Below, in pieces: positions 11,602 to 23,861 of a DNA stretch of 64,000 bases (its first letter is position 1; the number at the start of each line of letters is the position of its first letter). Below the pieces are notes generated by a model. It worked only from the letters and a program-made list of their open reading frames with translations. It was not told where the DNA came from and searched no databases. The stretch comes from Blumeriella jaapii (Eukaryota; Ascomycota; Leotiomycetes; Helotiales; Drepanopezizaceae): the NCBI GenBank assembly GCA_009599575.1, contig VWND01000076.1:62001-126000 (forward strand), written 5' to 3'. A program made the translations under genes and the position numbers.

Positions 11602-14033
11602 TCAAAGTCCCTTCCACGCCACCTTTGCCAGGTGGTCTGCCTTCTTTCTGCTCGGCTTCACCATACCCAAAGATTTAAGGTCTGATAGCGCCCTATAGAA
11701 CAACACCAAAGCATCCCTCTCGTCTATCTTCTGATCATCCCCTGCACTGATCATTTCCAGGAATGCGGACCAGAGGTCGAAGATGTTGATGAGAGATCCC
11801 GTTTCCAAATACATTTGGTAAAGAATGGCCGTAGCAGGATGAGTCGAAGACAGACCTTCCGATGGTTCGCAACATGGGCAATTCAGGTAATGGTATGGTG
11901 CAGACAATGCCTGCTCGATGTTTTCTCGCGGGCGAGGATTGAAGTGTTGAGTATGAGGAGAGGTCGAGTTGAAAAGCCACACTTCGTTTAAGAACATGTC
12001 TCGAGGGTCCTCGACAGTGAAGCAATCCAGGAGAAGCTTGGAGAGACGGTCGACCAGAGCTGTGAATTGCTTGTCCTGTTCAGACAGTGTTGACTTCTCA
12101 TAGCTGAGCTGGACCCTCTGTGAGATCACAGTAGTCCTCAGTCCTTTGCTTTGAATTGCATAGCTGCTTCGCACGGGATTACCAGTCGTTCTGGAGTCTT
12201 CAAGGAGTAACGATATCTGTGACTGGATGTCCGTTAACTCCTCAAAAAACCCAGCATCATCGTCAGCCCAACCATCCAGGTCCATTGGCAAGAATCCTTC
12301 GCTGAAAGCGCTCCTCATATTCTGGACAAACTCTATTAGATATTCGGGCGTCATACGCTTGACAGAATCAAGGATAATCTTAACGTGATCCGACTCGAGA
12401 AGATTCCCTTGAAACATTGTCATGTACAGCTCTGTCTTAGCCACCGGCTTCGGCGAACAAATACCCACCAGATGCATGGCTCTTAAGACACGGGTAATCT
12501 CGACGCTCCCCGATTGAAGGTGGTCCAAAACCAAACTGAGCAAGATGTTGTCATCTTCCAGGATATCCAGCACCTCGGTCGTTTTCCCAGCGTTCACTAA
12601 GTCTTCTGAGTACTTCTTGAACGATGGAAGCATGCGGATCAATTCAAAATGCTGAGGCTGGATGAGCTTCGTGATCGATGTATCGTTGGCAATTCCGCTG
12701 AAGATGCTCAAAGGGTTGCCATAATAATGGCACATGTAGGCATACTTTGATGGCTTAGTTGGGCTTGCAAGCATGTGGAGGATGTGTCGCACCTTCAACG
12801 CAGCTACAAACGATTGAATACTCTGAACATGATCTTCCTGTCTGTCTATCAGACTAGACAGCAGACTAGCCCCCAACCGTAGAGGTGCTTTGGCACCCGC
12901 CACGGCTTTTTGGAATATTCTCTCAAGCAGTGAGCTGGTCTGCTCAACGTCAAATTCTTGGCCTTCCAGGCAACGGCTTGCTGGTCTCGAAAGTCGCTCA
13001 TGAAACAGATCAACCGAGGTGGCAATTCCAAAAAGGAGTACAAAGGGAATGCGATCCGCCCAGGAGCTAAAATGATCAGTGAAGGCCGTTCTATAGCAGA
13101 AAAACTCTGGAAAACTAACCTGAAAAGCACGATAAGGTCAGCGACTAGATTAATGTCAAAAGCTTCACTGTCTTGGAATGCAACAACCACCGCCTCGCTC
13201 TTGTGCATTTCAACACATCTGTAGAGAATTGCCAAATCATAATTCAACGATTTACGTCCCTAGCAGGTAAGCTTTTGCAAACGGGCCTGGCTTGAGGACT
13301 CACATCTTTTTGCAACAGGAGATATTCAATGTCATCAGTCTCGCTGGTGACTTGATTGGTTGCATCTCGAATGAGCTGTTTTAGAATCGCTTTCAAATTG
13401 GTCGCATCTCCTGAACGGAGGACTACAACGGGGCCGTTGTCCTCTTCTCTTAGTCGTATAGAGAGCTGCTCAAAAAGAAGCCCCTGTGACGTGATATTTG
13501 GACCTGTCACCACGAATCCAGTCGCTAGACTGGACGACTTCCTACTGTACAATAAGCAATTATCTGAAGAGAACTGAGGATGCTTTACTCTGCCTCTTTT
13601 GACCTATTGACAAACGCGGCAACCTCAGTCAAAGTCCCCTCATTTGCCTCATCTAAGATGCTCTGCATATGTTCAGCGAGTGAGCCTCCGATCCCTTTTG
13701 TAGGCCGTACCTGGATCCGCGTCTCCGTGATCGACCAGGCACTCTCGAAACATGTCTTGCGCAACTTCGCACATTGTGGGCTCTCGGAGCCTTCGAGCAG
13801 CGGCTCAAAATCGATTGCTTTGGCGTAGTCACGAATGACAGAGCTATGTGGCTTGACCACCTTCCTTCTCTTCGTTGGTCTGGCCGAATCATCGGGGTCA
13901 ACAGGAGCGTAAATGTAGGCCGTCTGGAGAGTAGATTATTAGCAACGCCGTTCTATTTAGTAGCAGTCAAAATAACCTGATGATCAGCAGCATCGATGCC
14001 CGCGTAGCTGTTTTCCGCTCTGATATCTGACAT
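11602..14033 (-). CDS. ORC3: Origin recognition complex subunit 3
   Basis: Orc3 is a core subunit of the six-protein complex that marks replication origins and loads MCM helicases. Five exons on the minus strand: 14033-13977, 13923-13589, 13544-13304, 13259-13120 and 13066-11602; introns are 44-53 nt. The product is 745 residues. The start ATGTCAGATATC lies at 14033. The N-terminal part has the AAA-like core: GFVVTGPNITSQGLLFEQL in place of a Walker A loop, DIEYLLLQKD, and LFSSWADRIPFVLLFGIATS, a hallmark Orc3 stretch recovered only when the 53-nt intron 13067-13119 is removed. The C-terminal half is helical and ends in a probable winged-helix (DALVLFYRALSDLKSLGMV). Length agrees with fungal Orc3. 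An apparent Met start at 12903 is internal and artefactual. It shares a short divergent promoter with the downstream PPR-like gene. Confidence 0.9.
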
Positions 14034-14164
14034 TGGACCTTGATGTTTCCTGGACGGGGTTTATTGGGCGGACGCGCTACCAGGGGACGACGCGACTTGC
14101 AACTAAAAAAATTCGCCGTCCCGAGCCTTATCATCCAGACTACAACTCAACAACGCCAAATCCT
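14034..14164. promoter_or_regulatory. 131-bp bidirectional promoter ORC3 / PPR-like gene
   Basis: The start codons of the two genes point away from each other at 14033 and 14165. All upstream signals for both must lie here or within the 5' exons. No TATA box is evident. Confidence 0.6.
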
Positions 14165-17100
14165 ATGCCGCCTCCACAACGACTGCTAGCTTCCACGATT
14201 CGAGGATTTGTGTGCCGCTCGTGCCTGTCGAAGCTACAAGCTCCGCAACGGCAACGGTTGCAATGGGCTTCACGGAATATCAATACGGGTTCCAGACCCT
14301 TGATGCAAAAGGCGGCGAGGTCTCCGCCAAAGTCTGCAGCCAGAGAGTTCAAGGATCTAAAAGATGAAGCCTCAACAAAACCCAAAGAAGAAGAAGAAGA
14401 AGAAGAAGAAATTGACGACGATGCGGAAGAACTTGACGACGCGGCGATCTTGGAGGCGATGGAAGAGCTGATTCGACAGCGGCGTGAAGACGCAAAATTT
14501 GGACCTTCCAAACCTGGTGGGGTACCCAAAGGCGCCGTCAGATATTTTGAAGAAGGACCAGACGGTGTTCGGATCCCAATCGAAGATCCTCTGGATGATG
14601 AAGCAGCCTTGGATGCTCTTGAGAGGGAGATCCTGGACATGAAAAATGACATGGGAGACTTTTTGGAGAGTCTGCGCGATGGGGGCTCCAAGCATACCAA
14701 AAGCTCTGAGCAGTCGAGCTTAGAGAACGAACTCAGGGAAGGACTAGCGGATTTGAAAGAGTTCGAATCGGAGAACCTTTCAGCAACAGAACGCCTGCGA
14801 ATTCAGCAAATTTTTATGCAGGAAATCGCATCAGGTAATTTCTTGAATCTTTGCACTCAGGAAAAGTCTCTGAATAAGCTATAGATACCAGTTCAACCTC
14901 TCCTACTTCCTCTCCACCCTTAAATGTCACCACGGGGAACGAAGCCTCGGCTGAATCAGATTCAAGGAGTGTCATCACCTTAAAGGATGGCACACCCCAG
15001 CTTCCTGTCGATGTCTTCCCTGAAGTTGATCGTTTTTGGGTGTACGAGTTGAATCGGGCTCTGGAAGCGCCTATCGCGGCACCTGAGCCAAAAGGCAGGG
15101 GAAGACGCTCACGGCGATCAACCCCACCCATGCCTAAGCACGGATTGCACGCGTACGTACGACGAGTGTGGAAAGCGTACTCGATGTCTCGTCAGGCAAT
15201 TACGGCTCCTGGAAATTTGATTCCAGAGGACCTTAGACTGGTTTTGAACTTTCTGTGGGGTATATTCCACGCTGAAGGTGATCACAACTTGAGCCGTCTG
15301 GCACGAATCAAAAGTCTCGGCGACGATATGGTGAAAGCAGGTTGTGCCATGGACATATCCCAGCATTTGCTTTACATAGAAGCAATCTTCACCGAAGATA
15401 GCCAAGACCGTGCTGTCCAAATGTGGGAAGGGACTTCTACTGAAGGCAAAAGTCCGGAAGATTTGAGATTGTACTGGGGGCTGGGTGCTAAGATACTTGC
15501 TCTGAACCGCCAGCCGGACAGAGCATTGGAAGCAGCGAGATTTCACTTACAGAACAGTACGGATCCGACTTCCTATCGAGTCCTACTTCCAGTAATCCAA
15601 TCGTACCTCAAATTGTCTGACGACATGTCGGTAAAACGTGCTTGGGCGCTGTACATTCGGTTGAGGTTGGGTCTTGCGTCTCACATCACCATGAAAGATT
15701 ATGATGGAATCATACTCCCGCTCTTAGCCGCTGACCAGGCCGACCTTGCTCTTGGTGTCTTTAAAGACATGATGCTCACAGACGAGTCTTCCATACCAGA
15801 TAAGTATGATTCGATTACTGTGTACCAAGATGTGGTCAGGGGGCCTATGGACCTGGACATCACCCAAGAACAGATTGGTCGGCAAGACTTGCAAACTATA
15901 AGCAGAGCTACGAGCAAATTGCCATCAGATTTCAACAATGTCTTCTTCTTCGGCAAATGGCTCAGGAAGCTCATCGCCGAAGGGGAACTCGTGGCAGCTG
16001 AGCAAGTCTTCAAACTGATGGGTATTCATGGTATCATGCCTTGTCCTCTACAGATGAACGGCCTTATCGCTGCTTGGTACCGTAATGGGAAGGAGTTCAC
16101 CAGAGAATTGGCCGATGAGAGAGCTTGGAGGATGATCAGAGCTAGGATTGAGTTTGTGGAACGGCGAAGCCGAAGGTGCCTGGATCCGATTTTCATATTG
16201 GTCCCGTCGAGAGACAAGTCTTCTTACAGAAGCGTCATCCAAACGCCACCGGCGACAATTGAAACATTCTGCCTTCTCATTGAGCAATACAGGCGGCGTC
16301 AGAATCCAGCCAGCGTATCTGATCTCATGAAAGCTTTCCGAAAATCGGCGATACCACCTAACACGGAGTTCTTAAACCAACTTCTCATGTCCAATATGAG
16401 AGCGCACGACCACAAATCGGCAGTCGAGACGTATCAGGCTGCGATTGAAAAATACAATGTTCCTGCAGACTACTACACCTATGAACTTCTCTGGGGACTT
16501 TTGAAGAGAGAAGTCGATCCAATTAGAGCCTTCAACAAGGCTGGCCGATTCGAACGATATCAAAAGTGCCGGGGACTCTTTAAGGAAATGATGGCCAAGC
16601 TTGAAAGAAACCCTGGTCAGCAGTTTCCCCGCACTCTCTACCAATTGATAATACAAAGCTTCAGTCTCGCTGAGGATCGACCCGGAACTGCGATAGCTAT
16701 GCGTGCATTATCAACAAGCTTTGCCATCTACCCAGAGCCGGAAACAGCCCGTGTTGTTGTACTTCAGCTTGCTCGTCTGGGTCTCGTTAACGAGGTTGGC
16801 TTCCAGCCCCGACGTTTGGATCTGGACTCCTCTGTCACCCGCAAGCGGATCGCTGAAGTGATCAAAATACTGCAGGGGTTTAAGGATGAGCGGGTTACGG
16901 CTTTGCGGGAACAAGGGTTGGACTTTGATCGACTGGAAGGCAAAGCAAGATTGGAGGAGCCGATGACGCTCCTCACTAATTTACTACGATTCGCAGACGA
17001 ACACGCCGGGAACGATGAGATGACTGCTGCTGAAAGGTCGAAGGAGGCAGCAATAGCTATGGGCGTGCCGGACTCTGCGGTATGGCAGCCGACGGTGGAA

Positions 17101-17304
17101 GAGAATTCTAAAACGGCTGCTGAAGCGGAAACTACTGAAGCGGAAACTATTGAAGCGGAAACTACTGAAGCGGTGACTGCTCAAGTGGAAAGTGCTGAGA
17201 CGGTGACTGCTGAAGCGGAAACTGCTGAAGCGGAAACTGCTGAAGCGGAAAGTACTGAAACGGTGGCTGCTCAAGCGGAAACTGCTGAAGCGGAAACTGC
17301 TTGA
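14165..17304 (+). CDS. Mitochondrial helical-repeat (PPR-like) protein
   Basis: Two exons (14165-14834, 14885-17304) encode 1029 residues. The start at 14165 gives a basic, Ser/Arg-rich N-terminus (PPPQRLLASTIRGFVCRSC) typical of a mitochondrial targeting peptide. An acidic stretch (EEEEEEEEIDDDAEE) is at about residues 75-95. The bulk is alpha-helical repeat, with segments such as FLNQLLMSNMRAHDHKSAVETYQ and TYELLWGLLKREVDP that fit pentatricopeptide helices. Family role: sequence-specific binding of mitochondrial RNA in maturation or translation; the specific transcript cannot be told. The C-terminal 60 residues are encoded by a 15-bp tandem repeat (see the repeat entry). The intron at 14835-14884 ends ATAG after a TGAATAAG branch-like string. 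I do not recognise the yeast counterpart. Confidence 0.8.
17116..17295 (+). repeat. Coding minisatellite, 12 units of 15 bp
   Basis: Twelve contiguous 15-bp units close to ACTGCTGAAGCGGAA encode imperfect TAEAE pentapeptides at the very C-terminus of the PPR-like protein. Five units match the most common form or differ by one base; others change GAA to GTG or AGT for ACT. The array ends in ACTGCTTGA, so the last partial unit supplies the stop codon. Confidence 0.95.
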
Positions 17305-18126
17305 ACACTGTGCGATGGATCTCCGATATGTACAATAAACGTGATGTAAAAGTAGAGGGAGCATTTCTGATACCCAATTTGTGAACCATACTTTTTGTTT
17401 CCTTCTTTATCTTCGACATGACTCGCCAAAATACAGACACACACAGTAGTCAATTGCTGGTATCCGACCGAGGCCATGCGTAAATCTTGAGATGAAAATA
17501 GGCGACAAGATTTGAGGCCGTGTTATGTGAAGTGAGGACTTGAGGGTCTAGAACGAACTTTCCGCACGCTGTGCTGAGACTACGCCTGCCATCCAGCGTC
17601 TAACTATCCCAAGCTATGGCTGGCTGTCTGCAGGACTTTCGTTCAAGTTTGAGTCACTTTATAAGACTTGCTGTTCTCGGAACTCTAACCACTACCCAGC
17701 CCTACAGTTCACCAATCATTTTTATAATGTTGATGGCGGATTTCCTGGGCGCTTGCTTGTTGAATGTCTATCTCGATGAATTGGTAAATTTGGCCAGCAA
17801 TATCTGCCGGTAGAGAGGCTTGCTTATTCAAGTGTTCTGCCCTAAATCACTTGAAGTCTTGTTCAACCTCCCCAAGCAAATGTTATCTCTAGACAAACAG
17901 CCGACCATACTCTTCTTCACAGGTATACGAAGGCTTCCTTTCAAATTTTCTCTTACTGGTAGGAGAGAGTACGTAAGTTTATTGGTAAAGATGTTCCATT
18001 TTCTGTATACCGAATGATGTAAAAAACATTCGTTTATTGACAGCAAGCGCCATCGACGTCGTAGATATCATGAAGGAAGGGACTATCTATGGATGATGTA
18101 TGGTATCGATCCTCGTCGGGTGACGC
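17305..18126. other. AT-richer intergenic region
   Basis: Two abutting open frames of 65 codons on the plus strand (17616-17813 and 17820-18017) have hydrophobic but unrecognisable products. Nothing else stands out. Confidence 0.4.
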
Positions 18127-18510
18127 TTACCCTCTTTCCTCGATCCTACTGGAGAGGTTCTGGGGAATAGAGGGGAAGAATTCCCCCTCTAAACTCGTTG
18201 CAATCGAATGTCGTTTTCTGGAAGTTTGATAAGCGCTTGTTGGATGGGTAGGTAGTAGCACTTCTTGTAGATGCTGATGCCATGATATTCCAAAATCGGC
18301 AGCAAGTTCGAGCATGAATTTTGCTTGAGAGAGACTGTCAATACCGCGGGTGGAACTTCGCAACTTTTCAAGTCTCCTAGCACTGGTATCAAAAGCATCT
18401 CTATACGTGTCAATCTCGGAGTCTAACAGGCTTCGGTAAGAACTACTAGGCTTAGGTAGAGGATGAAAGAGGACGTTGTAAGTCGCAATCACATCAATTA
18501 AGCGAGACAT
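18127..18510 (-). CDS. Small hypothetical protein
   Basis: A 127-codon single-exon frame starts with a true ATG at 18510. The product is mixed alpha-helical (EIDTYRDAFDTSARRLEKL, LSQAKFMLELAADFG) with no signal peptide or membrane segment. It lies 116 bases downstream of another small minus-strand gene. No family is recognised; an unspliced fragment of a larger gene is an alternative. Confidence 0.35.
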   Translation of the reverse strand: MSRLIDVIATYNVLFHPLPKPSSSYRSLLDSEIDTYRDAFDTSARRLEKLRSSTRGIDSLSQAKFMLELAADFGISWHQHLQEVLLPTHPTSAYQTSRKRHSIATSLEGEFFPSIPQNLSSRIEERG

Positions 18511-18625
18511 GTAGAAAGATCAACACGAGAACGAATTGCTAATAAACAACACCTTATAGCGCAACGCAATGTAAGCCAAACAACGCAGCTCAAGCCCAAC
18601 ATGCCTTCTCCTCTATCCCAGTTCA

Positions 18626-19033
18626 TCAATACCACCGACTCTTATTCCTCATGTTTTCTTCCTCTTGATCCCTCTCTCTCGCCTCCCTAACACTCCTCAC
18701 AATCTCCTCCTCGCTTAATAACCTCACGGGACTCTCGCAACCCCTCAGTCCGATGAAGCGCCCAATGCGCCTCAGCTTCTCCTCCTGCGTGGCGTCCGTC
18801 TTCCACTCGATCGGGCACGGATAGTGGCGCGTGTACAGCGAGGGCGTGCGCTGGTGGTAGAAATGCGCCAGCTCGTCGCATTGCTCGGAGGTCAGGAGCC
18901 AGAAGCTGAGGAGTGTGCTGGGGAAGACAGGGTGCACTTCGCCCGTAGAAAGGCGCACTAGGGGCGCGAGCGGCAGGGCTAGTTGCTTGATTTTTGCCTC
19001 GAAGGCTGGGTTGTGGGCGCGTTTGGATAGCAT
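18626..19033 (-). CDS. Conserved-looking hypothetical protein, 135 aa
   Basis: The single-exon frame starts with ATG at 19033. The product has an orderly composition: an N-terminal helix (AFEAKIKQLALPLAPLV), then STGEVHPVFPSTLLSFWLLTSEQCDELAHFYHQ, the motif RRIGRFIGLRGCESP, and a charged C-terminal helix rich in Arg and Glu. Codon use (many third-position C or G) fits a real gene better than its neighbour at 18127. No catalytic motif is recognised. It resembles small uncharacterised proteins seen in many Pezizomycotina, but that is recollection, not evidence. Confidence 0.6.
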   Translation of the reverse strand: MLSKRAHNPAFEAKIKQLALPLAPLVRLSTGEVHPVFPSTLLSFWLLTSEQCDELAHFYHQRTPSLYTRHYPCPIEWKTDATQEEKLRRIGRFIGLRGCESPVRLLSEEEIVRSVREARERDQEEENMRNKSRWY

Positions 19034-19706
19034 GGTTGAGGGAGGTGGTCGTGTTAGTAGCTAGATGAGAGATCAGAGATGAGAGATGAGAGTGTAAGAG
19101 AATTTGAGTAAGTAGTGCCTGGTGTGCAGTTCCAAGCAAGGAGTGGTTGAGTGTAATGTGATATGAAAGTGACGATACGAATACAGCAGCGCTCAATGAA
19201 AGTGATGTTTCGATAGCTGCCAGCAGCCTGGGATTGTCTAGACAAGTGTGGGAGACTGTAAAACGGAATAACAAATGAGATGGTTGGGATGCTGCGTGGA
19301 AGAGGAACGAGCGTGCTTCTTGTAGTCGCAGAGTCTTTGAGGCTGTCTTTCTCTTTGTGCTCGAGGCACATTCCAGCACTCGTCTTGCTTCTGAGCCAAA
19401 TATAGAACTCGCTTTGTTGGTTGGAAACATGGTAGAAATATTCTTTGAGACGCGAGTCCACGTGAGGACTCGATACGGAAATGTCGAGGCTGACACCAAG
19501 AGCACGAGTGGACGAGTGACTCGGATCTCGATGTACCATGAAATTCCTACATCGAATTATCATCCGTGATGTTAAATGAGTCTCTGCCCATTCCACAGCT
19601 TGCTACTGCTACGCTCCTACTAATACAAGCGGTTTCTCCTTGCGCCAAAAACGCCGTCGTATGTCGAATGCTCCATTTATGTATGCCCCGTATGAACCAG
19701 GAAACT
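19034..19706. other. Intergenic region upstream of 135-aa gene
   Basis: It contains the promoter side of the 135-aa gene and the 3' side of SEC66. A short GAGATGAGA-type purine repeat is at about 19061-19092. No gene is supported. Confidence 0.4.
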
Positions 19707-20530
19707 CTATTTCTTTCCCTTCTTCTTCCTCATGCTCCCTTTGTCTTTTACTGTGGGGCCGTTACTATCTACCAAAATAGAGTCATCATCACTACCGACC
19801 TTGGTTGTCGGAGTCTTGGTGGTGGCGGGGGAGGGCGCGTCGATCTCCTTCATGAACTCAGCCTGAATGGATGCGCGTCGCTTCTCCCACCACTGCTTCT
19901 CGGACTCTGTCTGGGCTTCAATCTCGTTCAATCGGGTTCGGAAAATCGTGTTTGCGGCGATCTCATTTGCCGATTGGAAGATGGACTGTCCCCAGTTAGG
20001 AGAAAGACCATTTGCCTAGAAAATGTCAGCACCAAGCTCTCCTCGCAAGCAACGCACTACCGACCTCCAACACCACATCCCGTAGCTCCTCTTCCATCTC
20101 CTTCTCTGCTCTTAAAAACCGCTGCCAAAGATCGTCCCCAACACTGCCACGCTGCAGAAGTGTACTGCATGCTTGCTTTGCTGTCCTGATTTGTATGATT
20201 CGATGGATATCCTCCACAGCGCGCTCCAGGAGGGCAGAACGTAGAACACTCTCAGGAACCTTGGGCGCCTTCTCGTTTCCGTCCTCGGGCTCTAGATGTA
20301 AGAGTGACAGATAGATGTTGCGTTGCATGTGCGGTGGGAACCACGGCGCAAGAGTTGCGGAAGCAGCTGCGAGTAATTAGAAGTTGCGCCAACCAATTGA
20401 CTGCACCATGATACATACCTGCTTTTCTCTTCCTGTACACGCTGGAAAAGGTTGTCAAGGAGCCCACGAGAACTCCCAGGTACGCCAAGGGTAGCACCAG
20501 CCCAAACCAGCCAATGTCCAGACTGACCAT
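19707..20530 (-). CDS. SEC66: ER translocation complex subunit Sec66 (Sec71)
   Basis: Sec66 is a subunit of the Sec62/Sec63 complex that drives post-translational import into the ER. Exons 20530-20419, 20366-20065 and 20015-19707 encode 240 residues; introns are 52 and 49 nt. The N-terminus MVSLDIGWFGLVLPLAYLG is the single membrane anchor, followed by a basic stop-transfer YRKRK. The cytosolic part has the family blocks LAPWFPPHMQRNIYLSLLHL and ANGLSPNWGQSIFQSANEI, the latter starting exactly at exon 3. The C-terminus is Lys-rich (RKKKGKK). The second donor reads GTCGGT, weaker than usual, but it is the only choice that restores EANGL. SEC66 is divergent from NPL4. Confidence 0.92.
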
Positions 20531-21037
20531 TGCGGCGGTTGCTTTCTTTACTCGACTTATAGAAGATTAAAAGCGTGTTTCTTCAGGCGAGAGTTTCCCT
20601 TGGGTCGAAGCCAGGTGGTGGTGTCTTGTTGATAGTTGTGTAAGTTGTACGGCCAGAAGTTTATGTTGGGAGTTATTCCAGGACTCGGTTGAAGCCAGGT
20701 ATGTCGGTTTCCTTATTTTTGGCCTCCCGCCCGAGATTGAGCCGCAGTTCAGCCGCAACCGCAACCGCAGCCGCAGCCGCAATTCACCTCGCAGCCTCAG
20801 CCTTTCGGTCTGTACCCGCGACACTAGAATCCATCGACCTCTTTCCTTCAGACTCGACTCCTCGGGGCTGCAGATCCTTCGAGAATAATAAGATCTTTAC
20901 AGATACCCATAGACGGCTTCCAGGTGAACCGCCATTCCTCTTCTGACCGGTCACTCTTTACCCAGCTTACCTATCTACGCTTCCCTCCTCGACTCTCTGC
21001 GAACAACACTGCGGCGGCATATTTCCAACACACAAAC
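20531..21037. promoter_or_regulatory. Bidirectional promoter SEC66 / NPL4
   Basis: A 507-bp divergent region. It includes an AACCGC/AGCCGC hexamer repeat at about 20752-20785 and a pyrimidine-rich tract before the NPL4 start. No gene is seen in it. Confidence 0.55.
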
Positions 21038-23163
21038 ATGCTTCTTAGATTTCGGGGCCCCGATGGCACGGTGCGCGTCAGTGTCGAGGCTGCAGACACA
21101 TTCATGAACCTGGGGGAGAAGGTTCGTGTATACCCTCAGTGTAAGATGGTTTCGAGGTATTGACCAAGCTATAGCTTTCGCAAGTCCTGCCTGCTACCGT
21201 CGATTACAATACATTAACCCTGGCAAACCAGCCAGCTGGGGGCGAGATCAAACTACTCAAAGACATTGCAAGGCACAAGGTCTCACAGATCGGCTTGAGG
21301 TGCGTTTTGGGCTGTATAGATAGGATTTCGATATGACTAATACCGTACTCTCTCAGCCATGGCGACATCGTCTTCATAAATTACAAGCACCTGGGCGAGT
21401 TATCAAATGGTAACACAAGCGGCGGCTCAGATCCTTCTTCTACTACTCTCCTATCCTCGACCAACCGCCTCGATGGCCAGCGCATTCTGCCCACCGAAGA
21501 CGTTCCCATACATCCATTGCCAGTAGTCACCTCACCCTCCGAGAAGATCAAGAACCCTTGGGAGGTGGTGCAGCAGGCCGCTGTGGACGATAGACTAGAC
21601 AAGCAGGACGGTAAGATCCCTCGGAAGCGGGATCTCAAGATGTGTAGGCATGGGGAGAAGGGTATGTGCGACTATTGCATGCCCATGGAACCATTCAATG
21701 CGGAATACCTGGCGGAAAAAAAGATCAAGAACTTGTCTTTCCACTCGTACCTCCGAAAGATCAACTCTACTACCAACAAGCCCGAGTTGGGAAGCTCTTT
21801 CATGCCGCCCCTCACCGAGCCATATTACCGAGTCAAGCCGGATTGCCCCTCAGGTCATCCCCAGTGGCCAGAGGGCATCTGCACCAAGTGCCAACCCAGT
21901 GCCATCACTCTGCAGGCGCAGCCTTTCAGAATGGTGGATCACGTCGAATTTGCCAATGCTACTCTCATCGAGAACCTCCTCAACTTCTGGCGACAAACTG
22001 GTGCCCAACGATTCGGTTACCTATACGGAAGGTACACAGAGTATACTGAAGTTCCCCTTGGTATCAAAGCTGTTGTCGAAGCTATCTATGAGCCACCCCA
22101 AGTCAACGAAATTGATGGTGTCACGTTGCTGGACTGGGAAGAAGAACCGATTGTTGAGGAGGTAGCCAGAAGGTGTGGACTTCAAAAGGTTGGGGTTATC
22201 TGGACAGATCTGTTGGATGCCGGTGCAGGTGATGGCTCGGTCGTGTGCAAGAGACACATCGATTCCTACTATCTCTCATCACTCGAAGTCGCATTCGCCG
22301 CTCGTCTTCAAGCACAACACCCGAAACCCACGAAATGGAGCGATACCGGCAGATTTGGTTCCAACATCGTGACATGTGTTGTGTCTGGTGATGACAAGGG
22401 ACAAATTGCCATCTCATCCTATCAAGTCTCTAATTCGGCCGTGGAAATGGTCAGAGCGAACATAGTCGAACCTTCCGCTGATCCCACAGTCATGCTTGTC
22501 CGAAACGAAGAAGAGGACGACGGATCTATGAGCCGCACCCGTTACATCCCAGAGGTCTTTTACAGACGGATTAATGAATACGGAGCCAGTGTGCAGGAGA
22601 ACGCGAAGCCTTCGTTCCCCGTTGAGTACCTTATCGTTACGTTGACACATGGCTTCCCAGACGTACCCAAGCCTATGTTTATCGCGACGCCTGGATTTAC
22701 CATCGCAAATCGCCTCACTCTTGGAGAAGAACAAGATCACAAGACCCTTGCCAAGCTCATTGGCTTGGATAGAAATGGTGATATCACGAATGCTGACCAA
22801 GCACTGCGCGCTGTATCGGATTTCCATCTCCTCTGCTACTTCAAGCGGCAGTTGAGTGCCTTCGATGGGGTGAGTTTGGATCCTTGAAGCTACACAACTG
22901 TTGAAAGATCTACACTTGTAAACTGTGCTAATATCTTCTAGGACGATGAGGCTCTTCTGTATCGCGTGGCCACCAAGCACGATCTGTCGGACGGCTTCCA
23001 GCTGCTATCTAGTGGGGGTTGGGCAACCATGACTATTGTTTTGTCATCATCTGGTGAGAGACCCCCAAAAAGACCATCGCCCGACGACGGCGACGAGTTC
23101 AACGAACGCCTTGCTAAGAGGGTTGGCGGGGTAAGGCTAGATTCAACACAATTCTATGCTTAA
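21038..23163 (+). CDS. NPL4: Npl4, ubiquitin-binding cofactor of the Cdc48/p97 segregase
   Basis: Npl4 with Ufd1 recruits polyubiquitylated proteins to the Cdc48 ATPase for ER-associated and nuclear protein degradation. Exons 21038-21121, 21175-21299, 21357-22869 and 22942-23163 encode 647 residues. The N-terminal ubiquitin-like domain begins [17 protein letters not shown]. The zinc region shows [12 protein letters not shown] at about residues 168-179 and [16 protein letters not shown] further on. The MPN-like domain follows ([24 protein letters not shown]). The C-terminal helical part includes [17 protein letters not shown] joined to [15 protein letters not shown] across the last intron. There is no C-terminal NZF finger, as usual in fungi. 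The third donor is GTGAGT; intron 2 carries a perfect GACTAAT branch site. Confidence 0.95.
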
Positions 23164-23861
23164 ACCTCGTGAATAATATAGGATTTCAAAGGACCCTCGA
23201 TTAGATGTTGCGTTTCTCGGGGGACCGGGGGGGATTTGCTAGATACTTAGTTGGGCTGGACAACTGGGTCGGGATATGGGCTTGATGGCGCACAAAATGG
23301 GGTTGGGAGCATTGCAGGTGCGGGGGACAAGATACGCATTTCAGTACTCTAAAGGTGATGCATCCAGGAGCAAGGAATCTTCTTTCAAACAAACAATTTC
23401 TTTTCGTTCTGACTTCTGAGGTACGAAAATCGGTAAATTGGGTGCCAAAAGTGTTCGTGCGTGCCAAAATGCCCAACTCATTTACTCCCCCTCCCATCTC
23501 AAATCCAATGAGTGTCGGTTTGAAAAAATGAGTAGAAACGAAGCCAGAGTCTCTTACTTGAAGACTTCGCATACCGGCGAATTTGCCCCCAATACCTACC
23601 TACTCAGTGCATGTACCTTGGTAGGGATGCATGGGAAAAGGTAAGAGAGTGAGGGTCAGGAAAATCAAAAATCAACACCAGGCAAGCTTGGAAAAAGATC
23701 ACTTTCTATTCGAGGATTTCTGCAACCCCACAACCAACCACCGGCATCGCTAATTTTTCTCTTGTTTGTAACGCTCAGTGTGGGAAGCCTCCCTGCCTAA
23801 GCCAACGCCCAAAAGCAAAGCATCTTAGTAGATGAAGATCCGTGAGGATCCCGATTGACGT
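23164..23861. other. Convergent gap NPL4 / CPA2
   Basis: Both flanking genes end here. No gene is supported and no TACTG/CAGTA cluster was seen. Confidence 0.5.
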
